Assembly: GCA_039820545.1 (NCBI GenBank)
Contig: JBCBPW010000027.1
Coordinates: 1 to 64,000 of the forward strand
Direction of reading: 5' to 3'
Source of the DNA: JALEFZ01 sp039820545
GTDB taxonomy: Bacteria > Bacteroidota > Bacteroidia > J057
DNA: 64,000 nt
The notes under the pieces are model-generated. The model was not told where the DNA came from and made no database searches. It saw only the letters and a program-made list of their open reading frames with translations. Made by a program: the position numbers and the translations under genes. Positions within the stretch are counted from its first letter, which is position 1; the number at the start of each line of letters is the position of its first letter. This document shows, piece by piece, positions 43,937 through 53,252 of the stretch.

Positions 43937-45034
43937 ATGTCCGACACAACAACCCAAACGCTCCAAATATCCTGCCCTAACTGTGGTTCTCAAGAAGTCG
44001 TCTACGATCCTGTTTCTCGTGGACTGAAATGTAATCACTGTGGCTACCAGAGGGAACTACCCAAAGAAGCGGATCAAGTAGTCGAACACCCACTCCATAT
44101 GGCGGACAATATGGATGAGTTGACGCACGAATTTGGGGTTAAGGAAAAGGTATTCCATTGTGAGAATTGTGGGGCAGACACGATTTTTCCTCATGATACG
44201 GTGCGGATTGTGTGCCCTTTCTGCGATTCGGAGCAGGTAAATGAGATGGCGACAGAGACCCGTCTGATCAAGCCGACGGGCGTCCTACCCTTCACCATTA
44301 CAAAGGAAGCAGGTCTTACCTCTTATAAGCAATGGCTATCCAAGGGCTGGTTTGCTCCCAATAACCTGCGAAAAGTAGCCAAAATCGATCGCATACACGG
44401 GATGTATCTGCCCTTCTGGACCTTTGATGCCTTTACCCGATCGCACTGGACCGCTCAGGCAGGTTACTATTATTATGTGAGCGAGTCTTACACAGATGCG
44501 GAAGGCAACCGACGCACACGTCAAGTGCGAAAAATTCGCTGGAAAAATGCCAGTGGCTATCTGGAGCAATTCTTCGATGATGTGTTAGTTGTAGCTTCGC
44601 ACGGCGTCGGGCAGGAGTTGATGGATCGGATTTTGCCTTATGAGCTTAATGAGACCGTCAATTTTGACGAGCAATTCTTGCTAGGTTGGGATACAGAGTT
44701 ATATCAAAAAGATGTAAAAGAAGGCTTCCGTACAGCAGATGCCAAAATGGACGAGGCATTGTATGCCGCCTGTGCACGTCAGGTACCTGGAGATACCCAC
44801 CGTTTTTTGCGTGTGGATACAGATAAGGAAGGACTGACATTCAAGCACCTCTTGCTACCTGTATGGCTGGCCTCCTACCAATACAAGGACAAAGTCTATC
44901 AATTCATCGTCAATGGCCAGACAGGTGCCGTCGCAGGCCGCAAACCTAAATCATGGTGGAAGATTGCCCTGGCAGTACTTGCGGGAATCATTATAGTAGG
45001 TGGGATCGTGTTTTTCACCCAAAACGGTGCATGA
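43937..45034 (+). CDS. Double zinc-ribbon protein with C-terminal membrane helix
   Basis: 365 residues. Two zinc ribbons at the N-terminus: CPNCGSQEVVYD...CNHCGY and CENCGADTIFP...CPFCDSEQ. A central domain has LPFWTFDAFTRSHWTAQAG and VVASHGVGQELMDRILPYEL, and the C-terminus is a single helix (IALAVLAGIIIVGGIVFFTQ). This is the family often labelled, misleadingly, as replication factor Y / helicase-like; no helicase motif is present. Probably an inner-membrane protein with cytoplasmic zinc ribbons, function unknown. Its last 20 bases overlap the convergent gene at 45015. Confidence 0.75.
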   Translation: MSDTTTQTLQISCPNCGSQEVVYDPVSRGLKCNHCGYQRELPKEADQVVEHPLHMADNMDELTHEFGVKEKVFHCENCGADTIFPHDTVRIVCPFCDSEQVNEMATETRLIKPTGVLPFTITKEAGLTSYKQWLSKGWFAPNNLRKVAKIDRIHGMYLPFWTFDAFTRSHWTAQAGYYYYVSESYTDAEGNRRTRQVRKIRWKNASGYLEQFFDDVLVVASHGVGQELMDRILPYELNETVNFDEQFLLGWDTELYQKDVKEGFRTADAKMDEALYAACARQVPGDTHRFLRVDTDKEGLTFKHLLLPVWLASYQYKDKVYQFIVNGQTGAVAGRKPKSWWKIALAVLAGIIIVGGIVFFTQNGA

Positions 45035-46118
45035 TGAGCCTTTCGCAGGCATCGTCATATTGAAGACTCATTTGGCGCACATCAAATCGAGATAGGTCCA
45101 AATTTGAGCTTGGCAAGGATTCCCTTTGTAGAAGCACTTTCAACTTTGCTTTCAGTTCCCTTTCCTCCTCATAAAGATAAGACGCATGTTGTGAAGGAGG
45201 GATCAATTCGGGATAACTCAGGCGGTGGGGGAGGAGGGGAATACAGCCTGCATGAATGGCCTCGATGACCGATAGCCCCTGGTATTCGTGGATAGCAGTA
45301 ACAGGTAAAATATCTGCTTTTGCCAACCAATGCACGTATGCCACTCGATTCTCTGTATATCCCCAGTGTACGATTCGGTCAGCGAGCACTTCCTTTGCCT
45401 TTGTAAAAATAGCAGGTACCTTCCCAAATGCTCTTCCCAATACGGCCAACTGAAAATCGATCTGTTCCGCTTTTAACTCCATCAGTATCTGGAAAAAGGC
45501 TTCAGGACCCTTGTCATATTCCCACCGGTGATTCCATAAGATAAGGGGAGGCTGTGTCTGATCCTTCTCCCGACTTTTTTTCTCACCTAATTCAATTCCT
45601 ACAGGTAAAACCTTTGCGTTATGTGTCAAGCTTTCTCCCAAGCTCACATGCTGATGATCAGGAAAGGCCCTAAGAAAATCAGGTAATGCCTTCAAGAAAG
45701 CTTGTCGGTGAAAAAATGAATTGAACCAAAGTTGATCTGCTGCGAGCGCGGATACGTAATTGATCCATGCATAATGTCTGTCCCGCTTGTGCGAGCGGTC
45801 TTGATCTGTCGGAGACCAAGGATAGGTGAGCTGATTTTCGTGAAAATAAAGAATTGTAGGGATGTGAGCCGTTTGTTTTCGAGTCAAAGCTTGAAACGTG
45901 GTGAGATCCAGCATATCTGTTGCGATGATCACATCAGGCGCTCGATCCATGCGCCCCAACTGCTGCGCCAAAGTGACCGCCGCCCCATGCATCCGCCACT
46001 TCCAATGTCTGCCAGGTAGGGAATAAATCTCCACTTCATGCACACTGTATTGTTGGTAGCTCTCCGCCCATTGTTTGTGGGAGTCTGTGAGATAAGGACA
46101 GAGAATGAGGATATGCAT
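45015..46118 (-). CDS. tRNA-queuosine alpha-mannosyltransferase-like glycosyltransferase
   Basis: 367 residues. The start HILILCPYLTDSHKQWAESY and LPGRHWKWRMHGAAVTLA match the QTMAN/GTDC1 (DUF3524) family, with HENQLTYPW in the N-domain and a GT-B C-terminal domain (LWNHRWEYDKGPEAFFQIL, FGKVPAIF, HWGYTENRVAYVHWLAKADI, EYQGLSVIEAIHAGCIPLLP). These enzymes mannosylate queuosine at tRNA-Asp wobble position; no queuosine synthesis genes are in the window. Single gene, convergent with the zinc-ribbon gene by a 20-base overlap. Confidence 0.82.
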   Translation of the reverse strand: MHILILCPYLTDSHKQWAESYQQYSVHEVEIYSLPGRHWKWRMHGAAVTLAQQLGRMDRAPDVIIATDMLDLTTFQALTRKQTAHIPTILYFHENQLTYPWSPTDQDRSHKRDRHYAWINYVSALAADQLWFNSFFHRQAFLKALPDFLRAFPDHQHVSLGESLTHNAKVLPVGIELGEKKSREKDQTQPPLILWNHRWEYDKGPEAFFQILMELKAEQIDFQLAVLGRAFGKVPAIFTKAKEVLADRIVHWGYTENRVAYVHWLAKADILPVTAIHEYQGLSVIEAIHAGCIPLLPHRLSYPELIPPSQHASYLYEEERELKAKLKVLLQRESLPSSNLDLSRFDVRQMSLQYDDACERLIMHRFG

Positions 46119-46295
46119 GGAGGCAATAATTTGAAAAAGCCAAAGAAAGTTAATGAATGATAATCACTACTGAGTCAGTATCATATTTTTCATTCGGGTC
46201 TCAACATAAAAAATGAATCCTATCCCAATGGATTCCTTATGGTCATCATTATTTGCGGGAATGACCTCTAGGAAAGAGATCGCTTAGTGTAGGTG

Positions 46296-46381
46296 CTCTC
46301 TTGCCTGCTATGCATAGAACTAGCCCCCTTCAGTTTGTAACTGAAGCTAAATATAGGCCCCAGATACAATCTGGAGGAGGC
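46296..46381. repeat. Dispersed palindromic element, copies B1 and B2
   Basis: CTTCAGTTTGTAACTGAAG (46328-46346) is a perfect 8-base-arm palindrome with loop TGT; about 50 bases at 46296-46350 match 59522-59577 with few changes. Then CCAGATACAATCTGG (46359-46373) repeats the 36718 palindrome with perfect arms. No gene is visible in 46119-46529. The paired stem-loops resemble REP-type elements. Confidence 0.6.
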
Positions 46382-46529
46382 AGCGTCTCACGTCTCAACG
46401 TCTGACTTCTTACTTATATTTCAGCGGTATTTTTTTCATTGACCTCAAAAAATAGATCATTCACGCATGCGGAGCAAAAGTGGGCATGGCGATTGTGCAA
46501 TTTATCTGTTGCAACTAACCTTCATAGCT

Positions 46530-47192
46530 ATGATGAAATCCATTATCTGTGTCCTGCTCATGTTGTCCAGTCTGTGTCTTCCATCGCTTCAAGCGCAAGG
46601 ACAAGATGGCTGGCCTGGCATTCCCCCTATTCGAGTAGGTGATCCGCTCGTATTGATTAATCAAACCTCCTTTTTAGTAGTGATGGGAGCAGCTGCGACC
46701 TCCTATGCTATAACCAAATGGGCAGGAGACAATCAGACCCTCAACTTTGCCCTCGTGAGAGGGGGGTACTTCGGTGCGATGTTTCATACATCTATAGTGA
46801 TGGAAAATATAGGGCTTGAAAAGCGATTGGCTCCCTGGTTTGGGATCGGACTAGAACTCAACAACCAGCAGTGGATCGCGCCCAACTACAGTGGGGCGGG
46901 TATGGGATTAAACTCTTATTACAGATGGTATGTATTGGGCAGTCGGAGGTTTAGCCCCTATATGGAACATGGCGCAGGTGTTTTCTATGGTTTTAGCAAG
47001 TTTCCAGAGGGAGGCACAAACTTTACATTTAACCTGACAAGTGCTTTTGGGGTAGAATATACCTTTGACAATCAATATAAAATACGTACCAGCTACGGTC
47101 ATATTCATCATTCCAATAATAACCTATTGGATGTGAACCCTGGGATTGATGGCAATGGAGTTAATGTGACTTTTTTGTGGTCACTTGATTAG
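46530..47192 (+). CDS. PagL-like lipid A 3-O-deacylase / acyloxyacyl hydrolase family
   Basis: 221 residues from the ATG at 46530, which starts a good signal peptide (KSIICVLLMLSSLCLPSLQAQ); the open frame extends upstream without signal character. The body is an outer-membrane beta-barrel with alternating strands (WFGIGLELNNQQWIAPN, YRWYVLGSRRFSPYMEHG, VFYGFSKF). The C-terminus has IHHSNNNLLDVNPGIDGNGVNV, matching the catalytic H-x-S-N and NPG of the PagL family. It removes an acyl chain from lipid A at the cell surface. Confidence 0.78.
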   Translation: MMKSIICVLLMLSSLCLPSLQAQGQDGWPGIPPIRVGDPLVLINQTSFLVVMGAAATSYAITKWAGDNQTLNFALVRGGYFGAMFHTSIVMENIGLEKRLAPWFGIGLELNNQQWIAPNYSGAGMGLNSYYRWYVLGSRRFSPYMEHGAGVFYGFSKFPEGGTNFTFNLTSAFGVEYTFDNQYKIRTSYGHIHHSNNNLLDVNPGIDGNGVNVTFLWSLD

Positions 47193-47380
47193 GGAGAATG
47201 AAAATAAGTATAAAGGCCGAAGGATAATCATGTATATTTTCTACGCGCTCTTGGATAGCAGGTGTGCGTCTTTTGTTAAATGATCATTTTTACCATATCA
47301 CTTATAGCAGATCTCTCAGCAAATGATCCAGATATGTATGAAATCACTTGCAATCAGGTCTAGTCTCTAAAATTTTTCCC

Positions 47381-47388
47381 TAATTTTG
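47381..47388 (+). promoter_or_regulatory. Candidate -7 box of the SUFU-domain gene
   Basis: TAATTTTG matches TAnnTTTG 25 bases before the ATG at 47413, giving a short leader; no TTG lies at the ideal distance upstream. Confidence 0.3.
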
Positions 47389-47412
47389 TCTCCCATTTAT
47401 TTCTTAAACACA

Positions 47413-48132
47413 ATGGAAAAGTCAGAAGCTGGAGATCCCATTTATCGTCATAATGCCCAGGAAGATCAGGATTGGCAAACACCTGAGAAGGTTTCTTCTC
47501 TAGAGGAGATCTCTGATCACATCGAACGATATGTAGGCAATGTAGACATCGTATTTCATGAGATAGTCTCTGACATGGTCCACATAGACGTGCATTGGGT
47601 GAAACCTACCGTAGAGAAGCCGTTCCATACCTTGATTACATCGGGAATGAGTGATTTGCCTATGACAGTTCCTGAGGGATTAGATGGGCATCAATATGCA
47701 GAGCTGAGTATCTGCTTGCCTGAAGCATGGGATCTGTCAGAGGAAGGCATGAAAGACACCACCAATTATTGGCCGATCAGCTCTCTCAAATACTTGGCTC
47801 GCTTCCCTCACGTGTACGAGACCTGGCTAGGATTTGGACACACCATTCCCAATGGAGATCCTGCAGAACCCTTCGCAGAAAATGTGGATTTTAACACCAT
47901 GCTCCTCCTACCTTCGGTACTTTTTGACGATGATTTTCGCATACTAGAACTTTCTGATAAGAAGATCCACTTCTACACACTCTTTCCGCTCTATCAAGAA
48001 GAGGTCGATTTAAAATTGAAGAAAGGTGTCAATGCATTGTACAAGGGCTTTGACAAATATAAGCTCTCAGATATCATCGATATCCAACGTCCAAACACTG
48101 CCACGCGAAGAAAACGTTTTGGACTATTTTAA
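47413..48132 (+). CDS. Suppressor of fused (SUFU) domain protein
   Basis: 239 residues from the ATG at 47413 (the preceding in-frame TTG and nine codons overlap the promoter candidate and are excluded). Bacterial SUFU pattern: VFHEIVSDMVHIDVHWVKPT, FHTLITSGMSDLPMTVPEG, AELSICLPEAWDL, WPISSLKYLARFPH, WLGFGHTIPNGDPAEPFAEN, TMLLLPSV, IHFYTLFPLYQEEVDLKL. Bacterial SUFU proteins occur with polymorphic toxins as immunity proteins, and also alone. No toxin is adjacent. Cytoplasmic; function unproven. Confidence 0.85.
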   Translation: MEKSEAGDPIYRHNAQEDQDWQTPEKVSSLEEISDHIERYVGNVDIVFHEIVSDMVHIDVHWVKPTVEKPFHTLITSGMSDLPMTVPEGLDGHQYAELSICLPEAWDLSEEGMKDTTNYWPISSLKYLARFPHVYETWLGFGHTIPNGDPAEPFAENVDFNTMLLLPSVLFDDDFRILELSDKKIHFYTLFPLYQEEVDLKLKKGVNALYKGFDKYKLSDIIDIQRPNTATRRKRFGLF

Positions 48133-48422
48133 GCGAAAATTTTACATCTAAATATTGATATTTTTCTATCTCTTCTCCCCCGAATCTAGCACTCCGCTAG
48201 GTTTTACATTTCCATTATCTAAATTTTTGAAAAAAATAAAACGCTTTAAGTAACTGATTGCAAGTCTCTCCCGTTAATGAACAAAAGGACTTTAGGCCAA
48301 AAGGCCAAAATAATCTTACTTTTATGTGGTACGAACGGCTTTTTTAACTATCTTGGTTTTGGAAAGTATGCATGCATACTAAAAAAGGACAAAAATACTT
48401 ACTCGAAATAAAGCATAAGCTG

Positions 48423-50216
48423 ATGGATACAGTATCTCACAAACAAGCAATCAAGGGAGGAGAATTCCTCATTCGCGAAACTGATGCACAGGATATCTTC
48501 ATTCCTGAAGAGTTTTCTGAAGAGCAAAAGATGATGGCACAAGCTTGCCAAGATTTTATTGACACCGAAATCACGCCCCACATAGAGCGCATTGATTCGA
48601 TGGAAGAAGGATTGATGCCTTCTATCGTCGAGAAAGCAGGGGAACTCGGCTTATTGGGTGTGACTGTACCTGAAGAATACGGCGGATTGGGCATGAGCTT
48701 CAACACTTCTATGTTGATGGCTGACATCATTGGCTCTGCGGGATCTTTCTCCACTACCTATGGTGCGCATACGGGTATTGGTACATTGCCGATCCAGTAC
48801 TATGGAAATGAAGCGCAGAAAGCCAAGTATCTCCCCAAACTAGCTTCGGGCGAGTGGAAAGCTTGTTACTGTTTGACAGAGCCAGGTGCAGGATCTGACG
48901 CCAACAGTGGCAAGACGAAAGCTGAGCTGAATGAAGCTGGAACGCATTATCTGATCACAGGTCAGAAGATGTGGATCTCCAATGCGGGATTCGCAGATGT
49001 CTTCATCGTATTCGCTAAGATAGAAGATGACAAGAATCTGACAGCATTTATCGTAGAGAAAGACTTCGGAGGCATTACGATGGGTGACGAAGAAAAGAAG
49101 CTAGGGATCAAAGGATCTTCTACGCGCCAGGTATTCTTCGACAAGACACCTGTCCCTGTAGAAAATATGCTAGCGGATCGTCAGTTAGGATTCAAAATCG
49201 CAGTGAATATCCTCAACATTGGACGTATCAAACTAGGCGCGGGTGTGATTGGAGGAGCCAAGGAGACCGTCAGCTATGCTACACGCTACGCCAATGAGCG
49301 CAAGCAGTTTGGACAGTCTATCTCTAACTTCGGAGCGATCAAGCACAAGCTAGCTGAGATGACTATCCGCACGTTTGCGACCGAAGCAGCCAGCTATCGC
49401 GCAGGACAAGACATCGAAGATAAAATCCAAGATTTGGAAGCAAAGGGACTTCCTAAAGAGCAAGCGTTGCTGAAGGGCGTAGAGCAGTTTGCCATTGAGG
49501 CCGCCATCATCAAAGTACACGGTTCTGAGGTCCTTGATTATGTCGTAGACGAAGGCGTGCAAGTACTAGGGGGTATGGGCTTCTCTGCTGATGCACCCAT
49601 GGAGCGTGGCTACCGCGATGCGCGTATCTCGCGAATCTACGAAGGCACCAATGAAATCAACCGCATGTTGCTCGTAGGGATGATCCTCAAGCGTGCCATG
49701 AAAGGCGAGCTAGACATCATGGGACCTGCCATGGCGGTAGCCAATGAACTGACAGGTTTGCCTGACTTCTCTGAGCCTGGAGATGAGTTGTTTGCACAAG
49801 AGAAGAAGACGCTGAAGAATCTGAAGAAAGCCATCTTGATGGTAGCAGGTAAGGCAGCGCAGGATCTAGGAGCTTCTCTCAATGATGAGCAAGAAATCCT
49901 GATGAACCTAGCCGATATGATTATCGAGGTATACGCTGCTGAGTGTACGCTTCTGCGTGCCGAGAAGCTGGCGAGCCAGCGTGGGGAAGAGGCTGTAGTA
50001 CACCAGATCAACATGGCAAAGGTATACCTCTACGAAGCCGTAGATAAGGTATGGTTGGCTGGTAAGGAGGCATTGGCTGCCTTTGCGAAGGAAGATGAGC
50101 AGACGGTACTGATGATGGGACTCAAGCGCTTTACCAAAGCGCCACTCGTAAACACGAAGAAGCTACGTCGTGAGATCGCGGATCACTTGATCGCGACTAA
50201 TGGCTACGCATTCTAA
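48423..50216 (+). CDS. Acyl-CoA dehydrogenase family protein (long form)
   Basis: 597 residues from the ATG at 48423 (an in-frame ATG 51 bases upstream is less likely). FAD-linked acyl-CoA dehydrogenase: N-terminal helical domain, CYCLTEPGAGSDANSGKT and WISNAGFADVFIVFAK (FAD/substrate strands), then YANERKQFGQSISNFGAIKHKLAEM, and RDARISRIYEGTNEINR with the likely catalytic Glu in YEGTNE. A C-terminal extension of about 150 residues, as in VLCAD-type enzymes, follows. First step of fatty acid beta-oxidation; chain length unknown. Strong terminator at 50247-50273. Confidence 0.9.
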   Translation: MDTVSHKQAIKGGEFLIRETDAQDIFIPEEFSEEQKMMAQACQDFIDTEITPHIERIDSMEEGLMPSIVEKAGELGLLGVTVPEEYGGLGMSFNTSMLMADIIGSAGSFSTTYGAHTGIGTLPIQYYGNEAQKAKYLPKLASGEWKACYCLTEPGAGSDANSGKTKAELNEAGTHYLITGQKMWISNAGFADVFIVFAKIEDDKNLTAFIVEKDFGGITMGDEEKKLGIKGSSTRQVFFDKTPVPVENMLADRQLGFKIAVNILNIGRIKLGAGVIGGAKETVSYATRYANERKQFGQSISNFGAIKHKLAEMTIRTFATEAASYRAGQDIEDKIQDLEAKGLPKEQALLKGVEQFAIEAAIIKVHGSEVLDYVVDEGVQVLGGMGFSADAPMERGYRDARISRIYEGTNEINRMLLVGMILKRAMKGELDIMGPAMAVANELTGLPDFSEPGDELFAQEKKTLKNLKKAILMVAGKAAQDLGASLNDEQEILMNLADMIIEVYAAECTLLRAEKLASQRGEEAVVHQINMAKVYLYEAVDKVWLAGKEALAAFAKEDEQTVLMMGLKRFTKAPLVNTKKLRREIADHLIATNGYAF

Positions 50217-50246
50217 GAATATTCTCGCTTAAACCTATGAGGGTTG

Positions 50247-50273
50247 GCCCTGCCGTATGGTGGGGCTTTTTTT
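50247..50273 (+). terminator. Intrinsic terminator after the acyl-CoA dehydrogenase gene
   Basis: GCCCTGCC pairs with GGTGGGGC (two wobbles), loop GTAT, followed by seven T. Confidence 0.88.
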
Positions 50274-50372
50274 GTGGAAATACCTAACATATTTTACAAC
50301 TTAGTACATACGAGAGACTCTTTTAATCATGATCGTGTATACACCACTTTCCACTGACCTAATCTTTCAACC

Positions 50373-51461
50373 ATGAGTTTTCCGCTGATCCATTTCTTTT
50401 CTTGCCTCACACTTTGTGGGATAGTTCTTACCCTGTACTACGGAGGTATTTTTGCCTGGGTCGCTTATCGTGCTCAAAAGATCGATCATGTAGATCTTCC
50501 TGATGTCGAGACACTTTCTCCTATGACCCTGCGTTACCTTTGGATAGGATATTCAGATTGGAATCTACTCATCGTCAATTTCTTTTCAGCAGTGAAAAAA
50601 GGGGTGTATCGTCTGACGTGGAAATCGCAGTCGGAAGGTTTTATCATGGATTTGATAGACCCGATGGCTTTTCGTGCCTTACCTTCGGAGGAACGTGTTG
50701 GGCTCGGCTTCAATGGACATCCTCTAAATCGGATCATCACGCGTGCAGAAAAAACTAAAATGATTGATAGCTTGATGCTTCAGGTAGACCACTCCATGAG
50801 GAAGAATCTCAAGAATTATCATCTACCAACGAATCTGATATTTGTGATAGGATTCTTACTGACAAGTGCCATGGTATTGGGACTAATGTACGTTTGGGCA
50901 GGACTGGATCTTTGGTCACTGATTCCCGTGGGCATATTTATGTTCTTCTTGGCATTTTACACGCAGTTTGTCTTGGGAAAGTGGATTGATGACACCTATC
51001 TGGAGCGTCAGCCAGGACAAGCTTGGGGAAACTGGGTAAGAAATTCCCTCTACATGATTTTATGGGGTAAGAATATGAGTGCCAAAGATACGCAGTGGTA
51101 CCAAAGTTTATTGACAAAGATCTCCCTAGCTGCTCAAGTAGGCATAGTGATATTTATCATGTATCAGACGAATTCCTTACTTACAGGTGTGTTTTGGATA
51201 TTGGTGATTGCCCAGTTGTTTCTTTATCTCACATTCAGTCAGCTCAATGCAAGCGGTACAGCTATCCAAAGAAAAATTCAGGCATATCGAGAGGAATTGA
51301 TTCAGTCAGATGGTCCAGAAGATGCACAAGTGCCAAAATGGATCGCTTTAGATCTTCCCTGTAGGGAAATGTACAGTATCGCAGAGCTTTATACAGGGAG
51401 GCAATACCAGGGACATAAGCGATATGCGATGTATGCGCGCATGCCAGGAAAGTATGGTTGA
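50373..51461 (+). CDS. Membrane protein of unknown function
   Basis: 362 residues. An N-terminal helix (FSCLTLCGIVLTLYYGGIFAWVAY), then about 130 soluble residues (LSPMTLRYLWIGYSDWNLL, SEGFIMDLID, LPSEERVGLGFNG), then four or so helices (LIFVIGFLLTSAMVLGLMYV, IPVGIFMFFLAFYTQFVLG, VGIVIFIMY, GVFWILVIAQLFLYLTF) and a soluble tail. The arrangement resembles the C-terminal half of DUF2207-type proteins, but I do not recognise it with confidence. Single gene. Confidence 0.6.
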   Translation: MSFPLIHFFSCLTLCGIVLTLYYGGIFAWVAYRAQKIDHVDLPDVETLSPMTLRYLWIGYSDWNLLIVNFFSAVKKGVYRLTWKSQSEGFIMDLIDPMAFRALPSEERVGLGFNGHPLNRIITRAEKTKMIDSLMLQVDHSMRKNLKNYHLPTNLIFVIGFLLTSAMVLGLMYVWAGLDLWSLIPVGIFMFFLAFYTQFVLGKWIDDTYLERQPGQAWGNWVRNSLYMILWGKNMSAKDTQWYQSLLTKISLAAQVGIVIFIMYQTNSLLTGVFWILVIAQLFLYLTFSQLNASGTAIQRKIQAYREELIQSDGPEDAQVPKWIALDLPCREMYSIAELYTGRQYQGHKRYAMYARMPGKYG

Positions 51462-51916
51462 TGCACAAGAGACGGTTCATGATGCTATTTTGATACGAGG
51501 GATTTCGTTTACATGTGGCTACTTTAGGTAATTAGGTATTTACTTTGTCTCTTTCTATAGGAAAAATAAGTGTTTGTTTTACTTTATATCTAACACCTAA
51601 AGAGCTACTTGTTGAATGGATTTTTTTACGATAAGTTGAAGTATTTAGTGATTGTCTTTTGAAAATTAAGCGCTGTAAAAGTCACAGAAAAACAATTTAA
51701 ATCTCGTAAGGATTCGCATATATTTAGCCTTGTGGATTTATTCGAAAGAAAGATATTGTTAATGGAATATTACATGAAGATATATGACTTTTATGCATTT
51801 TAAAGACGATTAGGATAGATTATAGAGAAGGAAGCTCGAAGTAAAAATTAAAGCGTAGAGTTTCTGATAACACCTTTTTGTCAAAAAATACATAGAAGAA
51901 GATCACGCAGGTTTGT
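51462..51916. other. AT-rich intergenic stretch without a gene
   Basis: 455 bases, strongly AT-rich in the centre (about 51540-51800). No open frame of coding character and no consensus promoter or terminator found. It should contain the promoter of the response regulator gene. Confidence 0.6.
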
Positions 51917-52354
51917 ATGAAAAAATTTAGTCAGGGAAATATATTATTAGTAGAGGATAGTACGACAGATGCGGATATTGCGATGATGTCGATTCGTAAG
52001 TCAGGGCTTAGAGTGAGTACAGAATGGGTAAGTAATGGACTAGAAGCATTGACATATCTCAGACGATCCCAAGAGTTTGACGTGCAAGTCGATCTCATGA
52101 TCCTCGATTTGAAAATGCCGCTGATGAATGGCTGGGAACTACTTGGACAAATGAAGGAAGAGGAGCTGATCAGCTTTCCCATTGTGGTTATGTCTGCCTC
52201 GGAAATGCCTAAGGATCGCGAACGTGTTTTTCAGCTTGGAGCCAATGCCTTTTATGTCAAGCCTTACAGTCTGCAAGCCAGTTTTAAAGTCTTTGAGCAG
52301 TTACTCAATCAGTGGATCGTCAATAGAGAGCAGGTGTACAAGCGCAGTGGTTGA
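51917..52354 (+). CDS. Single-domain response regulator
   Basis: 145 residues, receiver domain only. Acidic pocket Glu13/Asp14 in ILLVEDS, phospho-acceptor Asp64 in LMILDLKMP, Ser in VVMSAS, Lys in FYVKPYS. The pattern (LDLKMPLMNGWELL) is that of Rcp1-type regulators, which are phosphorylated by hybrid or phytochrome-like kinases. No kinase is adjacent. An inverted repeat (GCATGCTT 52368-52375 with AAGCATGC 52399-52406) follows the stop. Confidence 0.85.
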   Translation: MKKFSQGNILLVEDSTTDADIAMMSIRKSGLRVSTEWVSNGLEALTYLRRSQEFDVQVDLMILDLKMPLMNGWELLGQMKEEELISFPIVVMSASEMPKDRERVFQLGANAFYVKPYSLQASFKVFEQLLNQWIVNREQVYKRSG

Positions 52355-52562
52355 TCTTTTCATAAACGCATGCTTGCCATTTCTAAAGAGATTGCAAAAA
52401 GCATGCATCATGCATTCAAGCATCGATCATGTGAGTTCAAGCCAGAATTATTTTGTTTGCCTCCAATTTTACCTGAAAACGTAAACATGAAGGGTAGAAA
52501 ATTGGACTAGGAGAGGTAATTTTTTACATTAACCTTCTAATGGTTAAACAAAATAACAAAAA

Positions 52563-53153
52563 ATGAAACAACTCACACATGTACTCATAGTATTGATAGC
52601 CATCTGGCTATTTAGTTGTGCGTCAGAACAGTCTGGTACGGAGGGACAGGAAAGTGCTGCAACTACCCAAACAGAAGAAGCTCCCTCTACTGCTTTTGAA
52701 ATCTCAGTGACAGATCCTGAGGCTGCCAGCCCACGCAAGATGTTGAAGGGAACCATCGGTGATATAGGTGTCACCATCGACTACAGTAGTCCTGCTGTCA
52801 AGGAGCGTACCATCTGGGGAGACCTTGTTCCGTATGGAGAGGTATGGCGTACGGGAGCTAACGAAGCTACGACAATTGAATTTTCAAGAGACGTTGTCAT
52901 TTCAGGTCAGGAACTTCCACAGGGAAAGTATGCATTCTTCTCCATTCCATTTGAAGACAATTGGACGCTCATTTTCAACCGCACAGCGAAACAATTTGGT
53001 GCGTTCAACTATGACGAGAAAGAAGACGTCACGCGTGTGGCAGTCAAGCCTCAGCCTGTAGCAGAGTCTACGGAGAATATGGAGTTTATGCTTGATGGCA
53101 ACAAAGTCGTTTTAGCTTGGGAGAAACTGAAAGTAGCTTTCCCTGTGGAGTAG
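52563..53153 (+). CDS. DUF2911 domain lipoprotein
   Basis: 196 residues. Signal IVLIAIWLFSC with the lipobox Cys19, a Ser/Thr/Glu-rich linker to about 45, then DUF2911: VTIDYSSPAVKERTIWGDLVPYGEVWRTGANEATTIEFS (landmarks YSSPAVK, WGDLVPYGEVWRTGANEAT), LPQGKYAFFSIP, WTLIFN. The family is Bacteroidota-rich and of unknown function, predicted to be a periplasm-facing outer-membrane lipoprotein. Terminator at 53187-53220. Confidence 0.88.
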   Translation: MKQLTHVLIVLIAIWLFSCASEQSGTEGQESAATTQTEEAPSTAFEISVTDPEAASPRKMLKGTIGDIGVTIDYSSPAVKERTIWGDLVPYGEVWRTGANEATTIEFSRDVVISGQELPQGKYAFFSIPFEDNWTLIFNRTAKQFGAFNYDEKEDVTRVAVKPQPVAESTENMEFMLDGNKVVLAWEKLKVAFPVE

Positions 53154-53186
53154 GGGATAGGCTATTTATTTTTGACAGTAACAATA

Positions 53187-53220
53187 AAGAGGGCAGATCG
53201 ATTCACCGATCTGCCCTCTT
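53187..53220. terminator. Bidirectional terminator between the DUF2911 and metH genes
   Basis: A perfect 14-base stem AAGAGGGCAGATCG with CGATCTGCCCTCTT, loop ATTCAC. It lies between the plus-strand stop at 53153 and the minus-strand stop at 53253. Confidence 0.9.
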
Positions 53221-53252
53221 CGTAGGAACACCGTCATGGCGTGTTCGTCTAG

